A DNA stretch of 64,000 nucleotides from WJKG01 sp964627305 (lineage in GTDB: Bacteria; Zixibacteria; MSB-5A5; GN15; FEB-12). The stretch is from NCBI GenBank assembly GCA_964627305.1, contig CAZVHP010000006.1:62001-126000 (forward strand), given 5' to 3'. Positions 7,117 to 17,163 of the stretch are shown piece by piece. The stretch's first letter is position 1. The number at the start of each line of letters is the position of its first letter. The notes under the pieces were generated by a model. That model was not told where the DNA came from. It saw only the letters and a program-made list of their open reading frames with translations, and made no database searches. The position numbers and the translations under genes were made by a program.

Positions 7117-9393
7117 TCAATTTAGGTGGATTTTGAGCACCTGCCCCACCTGCAGACGGTCGGGATCGGTGATCGCATTATTGGCAATGATCCGCTGAAT
7201 CGTTGTCCGATAGCGTGACGCAATCCGTGACAAGGACTCGCCCCGACGGACCTCGTGCATCACATATCGCGGGCTCTCACCAGCAACACGAAGCTTCTGA
7301 CCGGGATAGATCTGACTGGAACGCCCCAGGTTGTTCAGGGCCCGAAGGCTCGAGGTGGTGGTACCAAACTTGCGCGCAATGTCCCACAGCGTGTCACCCT
7401 TGCGCACGGTGTATGTCGTCACCCCGGAACCACCTGTCTCGTTCACTGCAGACTTCGACACCGGTGCCGGTGTGTCCGTGCTCGCAAACACCTTCTGCGA
7501 AGACTTCTGACTCTTGTATTTCAGGTGCGTCGCATTGGCCGGCAACTTCAGCTTCTGGCCGACATAGATACGCGAGCCGCGCTCGACATAATTGATCCGC
7601 CGCAGATCGGCAACCGTCGTCCCGAAGGCACGAGCGATATCCCACAACGTATCGCCGCCCTTGACAACGTATATACCGTTTTCCGACTCATAGACATGGC
7701 TCTTCTGTGAACCGCGGTAGTTGTGATCCAGCGGTACCGGCACGATCAGACTCTTGCCGGCATAAATGGTGGAGCGCTGATGGAGATTGTTCGCCTCCAT
7801 AATCGCGTACTGAGACACGCCGTATCGCGACGCAATCGTGCTGATAGTCTCACCCCGGTTTATCCGGTGCTGGACCCAGCTCGTCTCCTTCGGCGAGGGC
7901 ATCGACTCATAGGCCGCCCAGAATGTCCCGGTGCTACCCACCGGTATCTTCAGTTTGTATCCCTTCACATTGGGCGGAGTGTGCTGCCTGAGCAGCTCCG
8001 GATTCAACTCCTTAAGCTGTTCCACAGAGCACCCAATCTCCCGGGCCACCACCTTCAGTTCCAGACACCTGTCGATAGAAACCTCGTCCCACAGAAGCGG
8101 CGGTTCGTACTCGATATCGGTGAAACCATACTTCTCCGGGTTCTTGGCCAGCACCGCCGCCGCCATGATGAAAGGCACGTAGTCCATCGTCTGCCGCCGG
8201 AGATGCAGCTCCCAGAAATCACGCGTGTTCTGTTTCTTGATCTGACGACCTACCCGCCCCGGACCGCCATTGTACGCGGCAAAAGCCAGCTCCCACGAGC
8301 CAAACTGCTCATACAGGTGCTTCAGGAAGCGACAGGCCGCATGCGTCGACTTAATCGGGTCCTTGCGCTCATCCATCCACCAGTTGCGGTTCAAATCGTA
8401 CATCCTGCCGGTCGACGCGATAAACTGCCACAGCCCCATCGCGCGCGCCCACGAATAGGCGTGTGGATTGTACCCGGACTCGATCAGGGACAGATAGATC
8501 AGATCCTCCGGAAGACCATACTGCCGGATTATCTCAAGCATCATCGGTTTGTACTTCGTCGAACGACGCAGGTACTTCTCAAACGCCTCACGCGCCACCG
8601 TCTGAAAGTACACCATGGCCTTCTTCGTCCGCTCATTCATGGTGATCGGAATGTCGTAAGTAATCTCCGGAATCTCCCCCTGGTACACGTCGATCGCACC
8701 ACGATCAAGATTACCCGCAATATCCCCGAATCGTTCGACCAGAGCCGAGGGGGATATGTCCTCAATCAAGGTTCCCAGTGACCGCAACGTCGTCCGGTAA
8801 TCAGCCACCAGGTTGTCCAGCAGGCTGTTGTACTTGACCGCCTCCGGCGTCAGCACCGACTCCGTCTCGATATCAAGCTGAGCGAGTATCTTCAGCGCCT
8901 TCTCGAAGTAATACTGGGCCTCTTCCCAGCTCCCCTCTCGATTGGCAATCACACCCATAGCGTGATATTCCTCGGCAAGGTCAAACTGGCGCCAAATCTC
9001 GTCATCAACCGCCGAGGCCGAATCGTCGACATCATTCTGCCCCAGGTATATCAGCGCTTCAGAAGAATCCTCGGCCAGTATGTCCCGCTCCATCTCAGCC
9101 GAATCCTTGCCCTGCAGGTGCGCCGCCGAACCGGTCACGGTATCTGCCTGACGGGTCGTAGCAGCAATCGCTGACTCGCCCGTCCCAATCTGCGCATCGA
9201 CAACCGATGCAGTCTCACCTGCAACAACGGCACTGTCCGCGGGGACAACCTCGGAAGTATCATCAGCGGGTTTCTCAACAGAGGGCCGGGCACCATAAAT
9301 CTGAGGGCTCTTCAGACCAGATGTCGTGCAGGCCGAAACGAGTACGGCTGCCAGCAATAAGCAGCACAGCAAAAGATGGTTGGATATTCTCAC
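7117..9393 (-). CDS. MltD-like lytic transglycosylase lipoprotein with four LysM repeats
   Basis: The product has 758 residues and starts with GTG; GGAGG lies about ten bases upstream. The leader ends in a lipobox LVSAC with Cys22 as the lipidated residue, so it is an outer-membrane lipoprotein facing the periplasm. An acidic, low-complexity linker (about 25-130) precedes a helical region. The SLT domain spans about 275-420, with the catalytic glutamate Glu305 in LIESGYNP followed by ARAMGLWQF. Four LysM modules follow from about residue 510 (GETISTIASRYGV, GDTLWDIARAFGT, GDTLWDIARKFGT, GESLSRIASRYRT). It cleaves peptidoglycan glycan strands to anhydromuropeptides. Four LysM copies is more than the two of E. 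coli MltD. Confidence 0.93.
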   Translation of the reverse strand: MRISNHLLLCCLLLAAVLVSACTTSGLKSPQIYGARPSVEKPADDTSEVVPADSAVVAGETASVVDAQIGTGESAIAATTRQADTVTGSAAHLQGKDSAEMERDILAEDSSEALIYLGQNDVDDSASAVDDEIWRQFDLAEEYHAMGVIANREGSWEEAQYYFEKALKILAQLDIETESVLTPEAVKYNSLLDNLVADYRTTLRSLGTLIEDISPSALVERFGDIAGNLDRGAIDVYQGEIPEITYDIPITMNERTKKAMVYFQTVAREAFEKYLRRSTKYKPMMLEIIRQYGLPEDLIYLSLIESGYNPHAYSWARAMGLWQFIASTGRMYDLNRNWWMDERKDPIKSTHAACRFLKHLYEQFGSWELAFAAYNGGPGRVGRQIKKQNTRDFWELHLRRQTMDYVPFIMAAAVLAKNPEKYGFTDIEYEPPLLWDEVSIDRCLELKVVAREIGCSVEQLKELNPELLRQHTPPNVKGYKLKIPVGSTGTFWAAYESMPSPKETSWVQHRINRGETISTIASRYGVSQYAIMEANNLHQRSTIYAGKSLIVPVPLDHNYRGSQKSHVYESENGIYVVKGGDTLWDIARAFGTTVADLRRINYVERGSRIYVGQKLKLPANATHLKYKSQKSSQKVFASTDTPAPVSKSAVNETGGSGVTTYTVRKGDTLWDIARKFGTTTSSLRALNNLGRSSQIYPGQKLRVAGESPRYVMHEVRRGESLSRIASRYRTTIQRIIANNAITDPDRLQVGQVLKIHLN

Positions 9394-9592
9394 AGCCGTT
9401 TTTCCTCCGTCAGGATCGGGGGTCTACACTCTTGCAGCTATATTCTCAACTATAGCCATCCTCTTCAGACTTATCGGAAATGCCAACAGCCACCTTAACC
9501 GACAAGCCGCAGCCGTCAAGAAACTTACAAGCCAGCATCGTCGCTGGTCAAGCTTTTAACACCGGCTGCGCACTGATTACGCAATAGTTACG

Positions 9593-10531
9593 TTACAAGG
9601 TCGCCAAATATGCAGCCAAGGCGTCAATCAGCGATTCCCTCGATTCAAATTTCTCACCATCCGCCAGATTTCGAAACCACGTTGCCTGCCGCTTGGCGTA
9701 ACGCCGCGTATTCTGTTTGATAAGACTGACTGCCTCCTTTAGCGTCAGGCGGCCATCCAGATGATCCAATAACTCCTTATACCCGATAACATTGGCGGCG
9801 GCTATCCGATCCTTCCAGCCAGCGGCCACCAGCGACTCAATCTCGCCCAGCAGGCCCTGCGCCATCATCTGGTCTACACGCGCATTGATGACCTCATACA
9901 AAGCCGCACGCGGCGGCATCAAACAGAAATACCGGAACGGGAACGGGCTGCTTTTGTAGGCCCCCGTCACCACCAGCTCGGATTTGGACTTCCCCGTCAG
10001 ATAGAACATCTCCAACGCGCGAATAACCCGCACCCTGTTGTTCGGATGGATCATGGCTGCCTCAAGCGGATCCACCTGGGCAAGCCGCTCGTGCATTCGC
10101 TCCGGACCAAGCTGCTCCATCTGTTGCTCCAACTCCTCGCGAACGTGCATATCATCGCTGTCGATCTCCACCACCCCTTCCGTCAGTGCCCGCAGATACA
10201 GCCCCGTCCCCCCAACCACCAGCGGTATCCGCCCCCGCGAGAGGATGTCACTGATTGCCGACGTCGCGTCATCAATGAAACGAAAGGCCGTGTAACGCTC
10301 CCCCGGATCAACCAGGTCCACCAGGTGAAAGGGCACCGCCCGACGTTCCTGTTCACTCGGCTTGGCCGTCCCGATCTCCAGGTACCGGATGATCTGCCGC
10401 GAGTCCGCCGAGACGACCTCAACCGCAAACGCCTCGCCCAGCTCAACCGCTACCCCCGTCTTACCCGACGCCGTCGGACCGCACACGACCGGAATCGCCC
10501 TGGATTCATCCACGGCCAAACTGCCTGTCAA
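9593..10531 (-). CDS. miaA: tRNA dimethylallyltransferase MiaA
   Basis: This enzyme adds a dimethylallyl group to A37 of tRNAs reading UNN codons. The product has up to 312 residues. It carries the P-loop GPTASGKT near residue 19, SADSRQIIRYLEIGTAKP (the D-S-[RM]-Q motif), HLVDLVDP, and VVGGTGLYLRAL. The C-terminal half has R-R-Y-A-K-R-Q-x-T-W-F-R, the usual MiaA end motif. The frame opens with a TTG at 10531 that overlaps mutL by 26 bases. A GTG at 10513 is an alternative start that keeps the P-loop. It is the last gene of the lapA-to-miaA operon, and the mutL-miaA order is widely conserved. Confidence 0.95.
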   Translation of the reverse strand: MTGSLAVDESRAIPVVCGPTASGKTGVAVELGEAFAVEVVSADSRQIIRYLEIGTAKPSEQERRAVPFHLVDLVDPGERYTAFRFIDDATSAISDILSRGRIPLVVGGTGLYLRALTEGVVEIDSDDMHVREELEQQMEQLGPERMHERLAQVDPLEAAMIHPNNRVRVIRALEMFYLTGKSKSELVVTGAYKSSPFPFRYFCLMPPRAALYEVINARVDQMMAQGLLGEIESLVAAGWKDRIAAANVIGYKELLDHLDGRLTLKEAVSLIKQNTRRYAKRQATWFRNLADGEKFESRESLIDALAAYLATL

Positions 10532-12380
10532 TGTCCCCGCGGGTCAGCCTCACGAACGTCGGCCGCCCGTGTGGACACGAATAAGCGTTCTCGCACTGAA
10601 GCAGCCGCTCGAGCAATCCGACCGCCTGCTCATCCGACAAACGGTCTCCCGCCATGACCGCCGCCCGGCACGCCATCGACTGCGCAATAGCCTTCTTCAG
10701 ATCATACCCGGCCTGCCGCAACGAGCCAACATCGTCGAGCACCTTCTGTACGATAACCTCCGGCGACCGACGGGTTAACACCGAGGGCACCGCCTGAATG
10801 TTGATCATCCGCCCCCCAAAGTAGCCGATGTCGAACCCCGACTCCTGCAACACCTGACCCACCTCCTCGTAAACCGCCAACTGCTCCGGGCTGAGCTCCA
10901 CCTGTGCCGGGAACAGCAACTGCTGGGCATGCACACTCTGCTGTTCCAGCTTCCTGAGATTCTCCTCATAGAGCACGCGCTCATGGGCCGTATGTTGATC
11001 AACTATGTACAGATCATCTCCGCGTTGCAGCAGCAAATACAGATCGCCAAAACGCCCCACCAGCCGGAAGGCACCATGTTCAGCCACATCACCACTCTCA
11101 CCAGCTGACGTCATCCCCGCCGAGGCAGCCTTGCCGGACAATATCTCACCTGTGCGCGTGTCCACATGCTCCCCCGATGCATCTGTCGTCGGCCCAGGGT
11201 CCTCATGCAACCGTGCAAACGCCCCGGGATCGTAGTCTGAAGAGGACACCCCGGGAAGCCGAGCCTCCTGACTGGCCGTACGACCAAACCGAAAGGACAG
11301 CTTACCGGGCGCGCCGCTGCCTGCCGGAGCCGACGGACCACTCAGCTGAGAGGAATGATAGGTGGGAATAACGCTGTCTGAACGGACTGCCCGACGCACC
11401 AGGTGACGCAGGCCATCATGAATCTCGCGCTCGTGCGAAAGCCGCACTTCCGTCTTGGACGGATGCACATTGACATCCACCTGCCCCGGATCAATCGTCA
11501 ACAGCACCGCCCCGACCGGGTAATTGCCGCGCGGCAGCAACTCGCCGAAACCCGACACCACCGCGTGCATCAGCGTCGCCGAATGCACCCAGCGACCGTT
11601 GATAAACAGATACAACCCAAACCGATTCTGCTGAGCATGCTGCGGGGTGCTCACACACCCGTTCACCGCTACCGGTCCGGCCGCTCCCTGAAAGGTCACA
11701 TACTCCTTCTCCGACCCCAGCAACCCCCGTGCACGATCCGCCAGCGTCTGACCGGCCGGCACCGCGAATATCTGTCTGCCGCCGCTGGTATACGAAAACG
11801 CGACATCCGGACGACCCATCGCCATCGCCATCGCCGTCCGCGACAAATACCGGGACTCGGCGCTATCGCTCTTGAGAAACTTCCGCCTGGCCGGCGTGTT
11901 GAAAAACAGGTTGCGCACCTCGATTACCGTGCCCACAGGGCACGCCGACGGCTTCACTGACTGCAGCACGCCGCCTTCGTACACAACCTCCGTGCCCGTA
12001 TCGGCTTCTGCGCTGCGCGAGAGCATCCGAAGCTGTGACACCGAGGCTATCGAGGGCAGGGCCTCTCCCCTGAAACCATACGAGAACAGGTTCTCCAGGT
12101 CGGCGAAACTGCTGATTTTCGAGGTCGCATGGCGCGAAAAGGCAATCTCGATCTGTTCGGACTCGATGCCACAACCGTTATCGACAATCCTGATCAGCCG
12201 CGTACCGGACTTCTCAATCTCAATATCTACACGTGTGGAATCAGCATCGAGCGAATTCTCGACCAGTTCCTTGACCACCGCCGCCGGTCGCTCAACGACC
12301 TCGCCGGCCGCAATCTTGTTAACCAGTTGCTTCGGCAGCGGACGGATCCACCGCCGCGGACGCGCTGTGCCCATGCTCAT
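10506..12380 (-). CDS. mutL: DNA mismatch repair protein MutL, endonuclease type
   Basis: This 624-residue protein couples MutS mismatch recognition to strand incision. The N-terminal GHKL ATPase has KELVENSLDA, DNGCGI and YGFRGEALPSIASV. After a variable linker (about 350-430) the C-terminal dimerisation domain carries the metal motif DQHTAHERVLYE, with Asp461, Glu467 and Glu472. This matches DQHA(x)2E(x)4E apart from Thr in place of Ala. The accompanying ACRAAVMAGD and CPHGRP motifs are also present. The protein is therefore predicted to have latent endonuclease activity, as expected where MutH is absent. The start ATG overlaps the mutS stop (ATGA). Confidence 0.96.
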   Translation of the reverse strand: MSMGTARPRRWIRPLPKQLVNKIAAGEVVERPAAVVKELVENSLDADSTRVDIEIEKSGTRLIRIVDNGCGIESEQIEIAFSRHATSKISSFADLENLFSYGFRGEALPSIASVSQLRMLSRSAEADTGTEVVYEGGVLQSVKPSACPVGTVIEVRNLFFNTPARRKFLKSDSAESRYLSRTAMAMAMGRPDVAFSYTSGGRQIFAVPAGQTLADRARGLLGSEKEYVTFQGAAGPVAVNGCVSTPQHAQQNRFGLYLFINGRWVHSATLMHAVVSGFGELLPRGNYPVGAVLLTIDPGQVDVNVHPSKTEVRLSHEREIHDGLRHLVRRAVRSDSVIPTYHSSQLSGPSAPAGSGAPGKLSFRFGRTASQEARLPGVSSSDYDPGAFARLHEDPGPTTDASGEHVDTRTGEILSGKAASAGMTSAGESGDVAEHGAFRLVGRFGDLYLLLQRGDDLYIVDQHTAHERVLYEENLRKLEQQSVHAQQLLFPAQVELSPEQLAVYEEVGQVLQESGFDIGYFGGRMINIQAVPSVLTRRSPEVIVQKVLDDVGSLRQAGYDLKKAIAQSMACRAAVMAGDRLSDEQAVGLLERLLQCENAYSCPHGRPTFVRLTRGDIDRQFGRG

Positions 12381-14983
12381 TTCAACTTCTCCTGAAGCTC
12401 CCGCAGAAGATTGAGGGCCTCAATCGGGGTCATGCTGTTCACATCCAGCTCCCTGATGACCTTCTCGATCTCAGACACGGGAGCATCGAACAGCGATGGC
12501 TGCACCCGCTCCGCGTACAAGTGCCGCCCCAGTTCACTGCGATTGAATTTGCCGGACTCCAGCAGCCTGAGCACCTGCCGCGCCCGTGTCACCACGCTTC
12601 GGGGCAAGCCGGCCAGCCGGGCAACATCGACGCCATACGAATCATCGCATCCCCCGGGAGCAATCTGGTGCATGAATACGATCCGGTCTTCCCAGCGCTT
12701 CACGGTGACCTGGAAGTTGTGCACCGGTTCATACAGCTCCGACATGCCCGTCAACTCGTGGTAATGAGTCGCAAACACCGTCCGACACCGGTTGTGCTCA
12801 TTGATGTGCTCCACCACTGCCCACGCCACCGACAAACCGTCGAACGTCGACGTCCCCCGCCCCACTTCATCGAGAAGGACCAGCGAGCGATCGGTGGCGT
12901 TGTGCAGAATATTGGCCGTCTCCACCATCTCCACAAGGAAGGTCGACTGCCCCCCGGCCAGATTGTCACTGGCGCCCACCCGCGTGAACACGCGGTCAGC
13001 CAGCCCTACCGTGGCCGACTCAGCCGGTACAAATGAACCCATCTGCGCCATGATCGTAATCAACCCGATCTGCCGAAGGTACGTCGACTTGCCCGACATA
13101 TTCGGTCCGGTCAGGATGGCCAGGCGCACCGTGTCGGTGTGCAAATCAGTATCGTTAGAAACAAATGTTCCCGGCGGCAGGACAGTCTCGATCACCGGGT
13201 GCCGCCCGGCTGTGATCCTGAGCGATCGGCTGGTGTCGATCTCGGGGCGGACATATCCCCGCTGGACCGCCAGTTCGCCAAGTGCACTCACCAGGTCCAG
13301 CTCGGCCAGCAACTCAGCGCACAGCAGCAACTGATCGATGTGCTCCGCAGCAAACGCCGTCAGCTCTTCAAAAAGCTCCAGCTCGAGCCGGAATATCTTC
13401 TCCTCAGCCGATACGATCAGCTCTTCCTTCTCTTTCAGCTCCGGCGTAATATAGCGCTCGGCATTGACCAGGGTCTGCTTGCGGATATACTCCTCAGGAA
13501 CAGCGGCGCTGTTGGCTTTCGTGACCTCGATGTAGTAGCCAAACACCTTGTTATACCCGACCTTCAAAGAGTGAATGCCCGTTCGCTGCCGCTCCGTGGC
13601 CTGCAACGATGCGATATAGGTGCGAGCATCGCGTATGGAGTCATTCAGCGCATCCAGCTTCTCCGAGTAGCCCCGTCGAATGACACCACCTTTAGCGGCA
13701 CTCAGTGGCGGCTCCTCGACAAGTGCCACCTCAAGTCGAGATCGGATCACAGTGGTGTCAGGCAAGGCCGCACGAAGCCCGCTCAGGTGGGGGCTGTGGC
13801 TGCCAGCGAGCACCTCCCGCACCTTGTCTGCCGTGGCCAGCGCCTGCGCAACGTTGGACGACTGGCGCGGATTGATCTTGCCAATACCCACCCGTCCGGC
13901 CAAACGCTCCAGGTCCGGACAACCCCGCAGTGCTTCCCGAAGAGAGTGCGCCAGATCCCGATTGCGCACCAGCTCCGCCACCCCGGACAGGCGACGCTCT
14001 ATTGGCTCCCGGCGACAGAACGGACGCAGCAGGCTCTGCCGCAACCGACGCGCTCCGGATACCGTTAGACAGCAGTTCATCACCGAGAACAGGGTGTTCG
14101 CCTGACCGCCGGTCGCGTTTTCCACCAGTTCCAGATTGCGCACCGTCGCGTAGTCGAGCAGCATGTATTCATCATCATCGAACGGTATCAGACGCTTGAT
14201 GTGATCCAGTCGGTCGCGGTGATTCTCACGAAGATACCGCAGTATGGCGCCGGCCGCAGTTACCCCCAGTTTCCGCCCGGCGACCCCGAACCCGTCAAGA
14301 GTGCTGGTCCCGAAATGGTCATTCAGCTCGCGTTCGGCAGTCGCATACTCAAAACTCCATTCTCCGCAATCGGTGAACTGAGCACCCTCCCGCCCCCGAT
14401 ACAATCGCTCGGCCAACGACACCGTCTGGGCGGACTCGGTATGCAGTATCTCAGCCGGGTCGAGCAGGCGCAGTCGCTCGATAACCTGATCCGGCTGCCC
14501 CTCATCCACCAGAAAAGCCCCGGTCGACAAATCCAGCGCCGCCAAACCCATGCGGCTGCCCCTGCCGTTGGCATACACTGCCGCCAGCCAGCGAGTCGAC
14601 TGGTCCGAGCTTTCATCCTCAATCGTTGCTGTACCGGGCGTGAGGATCTCCACAACATCACGCCTGACCAGCCCCTTCGCCTGCCGTGGGTCTTCTGTCT
14701 GTTCAACCACCACGACCTTCAGCCCCGCCCTGAGCAACCGCGCCAGGTAGCGATCCGCCGCGTGATGCGGAACACCCGCCAATGGAATGCGTTCCTGCTC
14801 ACCGTGAGCACGACTGGTCAGCGCCACATTCAGAATCGGCGCCGCCTTGACCGCATCGTCGCCGAACATCTCGTAGAAATCCCCCATTCGGAAGAACAGA
14901 ATCTTGTCCGGGTGCTTCTGCTTGATGGCATGAAACTGCCGCATCAGCGGGGTCTGTTTGCCGGAAGGCTGCGAAGCTGTCAT
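12377..14983 (-). CDS. mutS: DNA mismatch repair protein MutS
   Basis: This 868-residue mismatch sensor is a MutS1 of normal length. The mismatch-binding Phe-x-Glu is Phe36-x-Glu38 in GDFYEMF, at the same numbering as E. coli. The connector, core and clamp domains follow. The ATPase has Walker A GPNMSGKST near residue 625, Walker B LLDEVGRGTSTFDG near 697, and FATHYHEL. The C-terminal tail is of usual size. It overlaps mutL downstream and the SPOR-protein gene upstream by four bases each, so translation is probably coupled. Confidence 0.97.
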   Translation of the reverse strand: MTASQPSGKQTPLMRQFHAIKQKHPDKILFFRMGDFYEMFGDDAVKAAPILNVALTSRAHGEQERIPLAGVPHHAADRYLARLLRAGLKVVVVEQTEDPRQAKGLVRRDVVEILTPGTATIEDESSDQSTRWLAAVYANGRGSRMGLAALDLSTGAFLVDEGQPDQVIERLRLLDPAEILHTESAQTVSLAERLYRGREGAQFTDCGEWSFEYATAERELNDHFGTSTLDGFGVAGRKLGVTAAGAILRYLRENHRDRLDHIKRLIPFDDDEYMLLDYATVRNLELVENATGGQANTLFSVMNCCLTVSGARRLRQSLLRPFCRREPIERRLSGVAELVRNRDLAHSLREALRGCPDLERLAGRVGIGKINPRQSSNVAQALATADKVREVLAGSHSPHLSGLRAALPDTTVIRSRLEVALVEEPPLSAAKGGVIRRGYSEKLDALNDSIRDARTYIASLQATERQRTGIHSLKVGYNKVFGYYIEVTKANSAAVPEEYIRKQTLVNAERYITPELKEKEELIVSAEEKIFRLELELFEELTAFAAEHIDQLLLCAELLAELDLVSALGELAVQRGYVRPEIDTSRSLRITAGRHPVIETVLPPGTFVSNDTDLHTDTVRLAILTGPNMSGKSTYLRQIGLITIMAQMGSFVPAESATVGLADRVFTRVGASDNLAGGQSTFLVEMVETANILHNATDRSLVLLDEVGRGTSTFDGLSVAWAVVEHINEHNRCRTVFATHYHELTGMSELYEPVHNFQVTVKRWEDRIVFMHQIAPGGCDDSYGVDVARLAGLPRSVVTRARQVLRLLESGKFNRSELGRHLYAERVQPSLFDAPVSEIEKVIRELDVNSMTPIEALNLLRELQEKLK

Positions 14984-16059
14984 CGACGGACTACCTGAAA
15001 GACTTCGTCGTGCTCCTGTTCCAGTCGCTTTTTGAAAGCCAACGCTTCTCTATACGTTGCGAACTCCCCCACATATACAGCCCGATACGACGTGCCGGAT
15101 ATCACTTTCTCGGAAATGTCCACTCGATGTCCGTGGGGCCGGAAGCGGGCCGCCATGGTACGCGCATTCTCATCCTGCGAAAACAGACCAACCCGCACGG
15201 CATAGAAGTCCTCACTGCGCAACACCGGCGACTGCCCCGCCTGGTCAGGCGTCGCTGAACCCGCAAGCAGATCAACCAATCGCCCCTGCCCAACCGCCGG
15301 TCCGTAGGCTTCGCGGAGCATATTATAATACAAAGCCGCATCGTCATGCCGCCCCTGCCCAACCGCCTCGACAGCCAGCAGGTACAGCGCCAGGGGGACC
15401 CCCGGACCGGATCGACTGCGGGACAGCTCCTCAAGCACCTGCCGCGACCCGATACGCTTGTTGTGCGCCAGCATGACCCGCGCCTTGTCGATCTGCCCCC
15501 AGTGCGGCTCAACCGAATCCGTAAAGGTAACCAGATAGTGATCAGCCTGCCGCAGCGCCGATTCGAAACGCTCGGCGGCCTGATCGGCCAGTATCGAAAA
15601 GCGGAGCATATGTCGACGGTACCGCCCCGTTTCCCACCGGGCACGGTATTGATTGATCGTTTCATTGAGCTTATGGTGCTGGCTGCTCAGAAGGTAGTAC
15701 TGGGTCAGGCGATAGTAGATCTCCTGCTCAAAGAACGGCGACACCGACGTGTTCAGAGCCGCCTCCATCATCTGGGCCGCCGTGGCACCGTCTGACTCCA
15801 GAAGCGCCTGCAGAAACAGCCTGTTGCCATCGCGCAGACCGACCGTCCCGACACTCTCCAGCGCCTGGCGTGCCCGATCGAGCTTCCCCTCATTGATCCA
15901 CTGGAAAATTCGCTCTTCGTCCTGAGCGAAGGACGCGCTCGGCAGGCCAACAGCCAACAGGACCGCCAGCGTCGCAACCAAGCGCCATGTCTGGAAGACT
16001 GCCGACGGCCGCGTCCGTGACGCCCCTGTGTCGCGGGAAAACAACCGCAGCCCGTACAT
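14980..16059 (-). CDS. Exported TPR-like protein with a C-terminal SPOR domain
   Basis: The product has 359 residues. It has a basic N-terminus and a hydrophobic segment (about 27-45, ending SASFAQD) that acts as a signal peptide or anchor. The middle (about 50-270) is helical with TPR-like spacing. The last 70 residues form a SPOR domain (VRVGLFSQDENA, then YRAVYVGEFATYREA), which binds denuded glycan strands at division sites. It is therefore probably an envelope or division-associated protein. It sits between lapB and mutS with a four-base overlap to mutS and a six-base gap to lapB. No named family was recognised beyond the SPOR domain. Confidence 0.85.
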   Translation of the reverse strand: MYGLRLFSRDTGASRTRPSAVFQTWRLVATLAVLLAVGLPSASFAQDEERIFQWINEGKLDRARQALESVGTVGLRDGNRLFLQALLESDGATAAQMMEAALNTSVSPFFEQEIYYRLTQYYLLSSQHHKLNETINQYRARWETGRYRRHMLRFSILADQAAERFESALRQADHYLVTFTDSVEPHWGQIDKARVMLAHNKRIGSRQVLEELSRSRSGPGVPLALYLLAVEAVGQGRHDDAALYYNMLREAYGPAVGQGRLVDLLAGSATPDQAGQSPVLRSEDFYAVRVGLFSQDENARTMAARFRPHGHRVDISEKVISGTSYRAVYVGEFATYREALAFKKRLEQEHDEVFQVVRR

Positions 16060-16065
16060 GAAGTG

Positions 16066-17163
16066 TTATCCTATACCGATCAGTGATGTATCCTTCAGAC
16101 TGTCCGCAGCCGTAGCCCGACGGGTCTCGTGCTTATGCTCGAGCATCCGGAACAACTCGTCGAGCCGCTTATGGTCGTTCTGCTCCACGTGGATACGAAC
16201 CAGCTCGATTACCGCCTCCATCTGATCCGGACAATCCTCAACCACCTGCGTCAACACATCGCGGGCAATATCGGTCTCCCCCTTCTTCAAATGGAAACGG
16301 GCCAAGTACAGCCGAGCCAGGTAATTGCGCGGATCATGCTCGAAAATCTGCTGACATATCTGCTCAATCTCGCCAAAACGCCCAAGGTCATAGAGCACCG
16401 ACTGCAGCCTCCCCAGAGCACGATGTCCCTGAGCGGGCACGGCTTCGATGAGCTTGAGCCAGAACCCGGCGGCATCTTCGTAGCGCTTCTCCTCGAAGTA
16501 CGAATCGCCGATCTGCAAATACGCATCGACACAGGCCGGATCAAGGCTGAGCGCCTCTTTGAAGTGAATCCGCGCCTTGTGGTACTGCTTCGTCTTGCGA
16601 AGCTTCTCGCCCACCATGACTTTGTACTGCGCCAACGGCTTCTTCGACTTGTTGTGCTCCAGTTTCAGAAGCCGGGCCGCGGTATCATACGCATCCTCCC
16701 ACTTCTGCGCCGATTCAAGCACCTTCAGTAACTGCACGTACCCCCACCGACTCTCCGGCAAGTACTGCAAGTACTCCCGAAGTGCCGCCTCGGCCATGTC
16801 GTGGTCCTTCAACTCCCGGTAGTCCATGGCCAACTCCCTGAGAACCGCCGCCTTCTGCTTCGGATCAAGACCGCGCCGCAGTGTCAGGTCCTTGTGGACC
16901 TGCAAGGCACGATCTGGCTTATTGTGATCGCGAAGGATCCTCCCCAGACGCAAATACGCATCCAGATTCGTCGAGTCCTCAGCTACTGCCTGACGAAGCT
17001 TCGAGAACGCGCTCTCAAGCCGCCCATCAAGAAGATCCTTGAGCGCCTCGACATAAATCGCCGAGTCCTGACGACGACGACGCACAAAGTATCGATCATA
17101 CGCGGCGTACAGCCCCACCAGCGCCACCAGTAAAATCGCAAATACGGCAATGTACTCGGTCAT
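16066..17163 (-). CDS. lapB: LapB/YciM-like TPR protein without the rubredoxin-type zinc domain
   Basis: The product has 365 residues. One N-terminal membrane helix (about 4-22) is followed by TPRs whose early order matches E. coli LapB: short basic linker, 'YVEALKDLLDGRLESAF', 'LRLGRILRDHNKPDRAL', then paired repeats to about 330. LapB scaffolds LPS assembly and controls LpxC proteolysis through FtsH. The assignment rests on the repeat layout and on the lapA gene immediately upstream. The E. coli protein ends in a Cys4 rubredoxin-like domain. Here the C-terminus (ending DTSLIGIG) has no CxxC pairs, so that domain is missing. The start ATG overlaps the lapA stop. Confidence 0.8.
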   Translation of the reverse strand: MTEYIAVFAILLVALVGLYAAYDRYFVRRRRQDSAIYVEALKDLLDGRLESAFSKLRQAVAEDSTNLDAYLRLGRILRDHNKPDRALQVHKDLTLRRGLDPKQKAAVLRELAMDYRELKDHDMAEAALREYLQYLPESRWGYVQLLKVLESAQKWEDAYDTAARLLKLEHNKSKKPLAQYKVMVGEKLRKTKQYHKARIHFKEALSLDPACVDAYLQIGDSYFEEKRYEDAAGFWLKLIEAVPAQGHRALGRLQSVLYDLGRFGEIEQICQQIFEHDPRNYLARLYLARFHLKKGETDIARDVLTQVVEDCPDQMEAVIELVRIHVEQNDHKRLDELFRMLEHKHETRRATAADSLKDTSLIGIG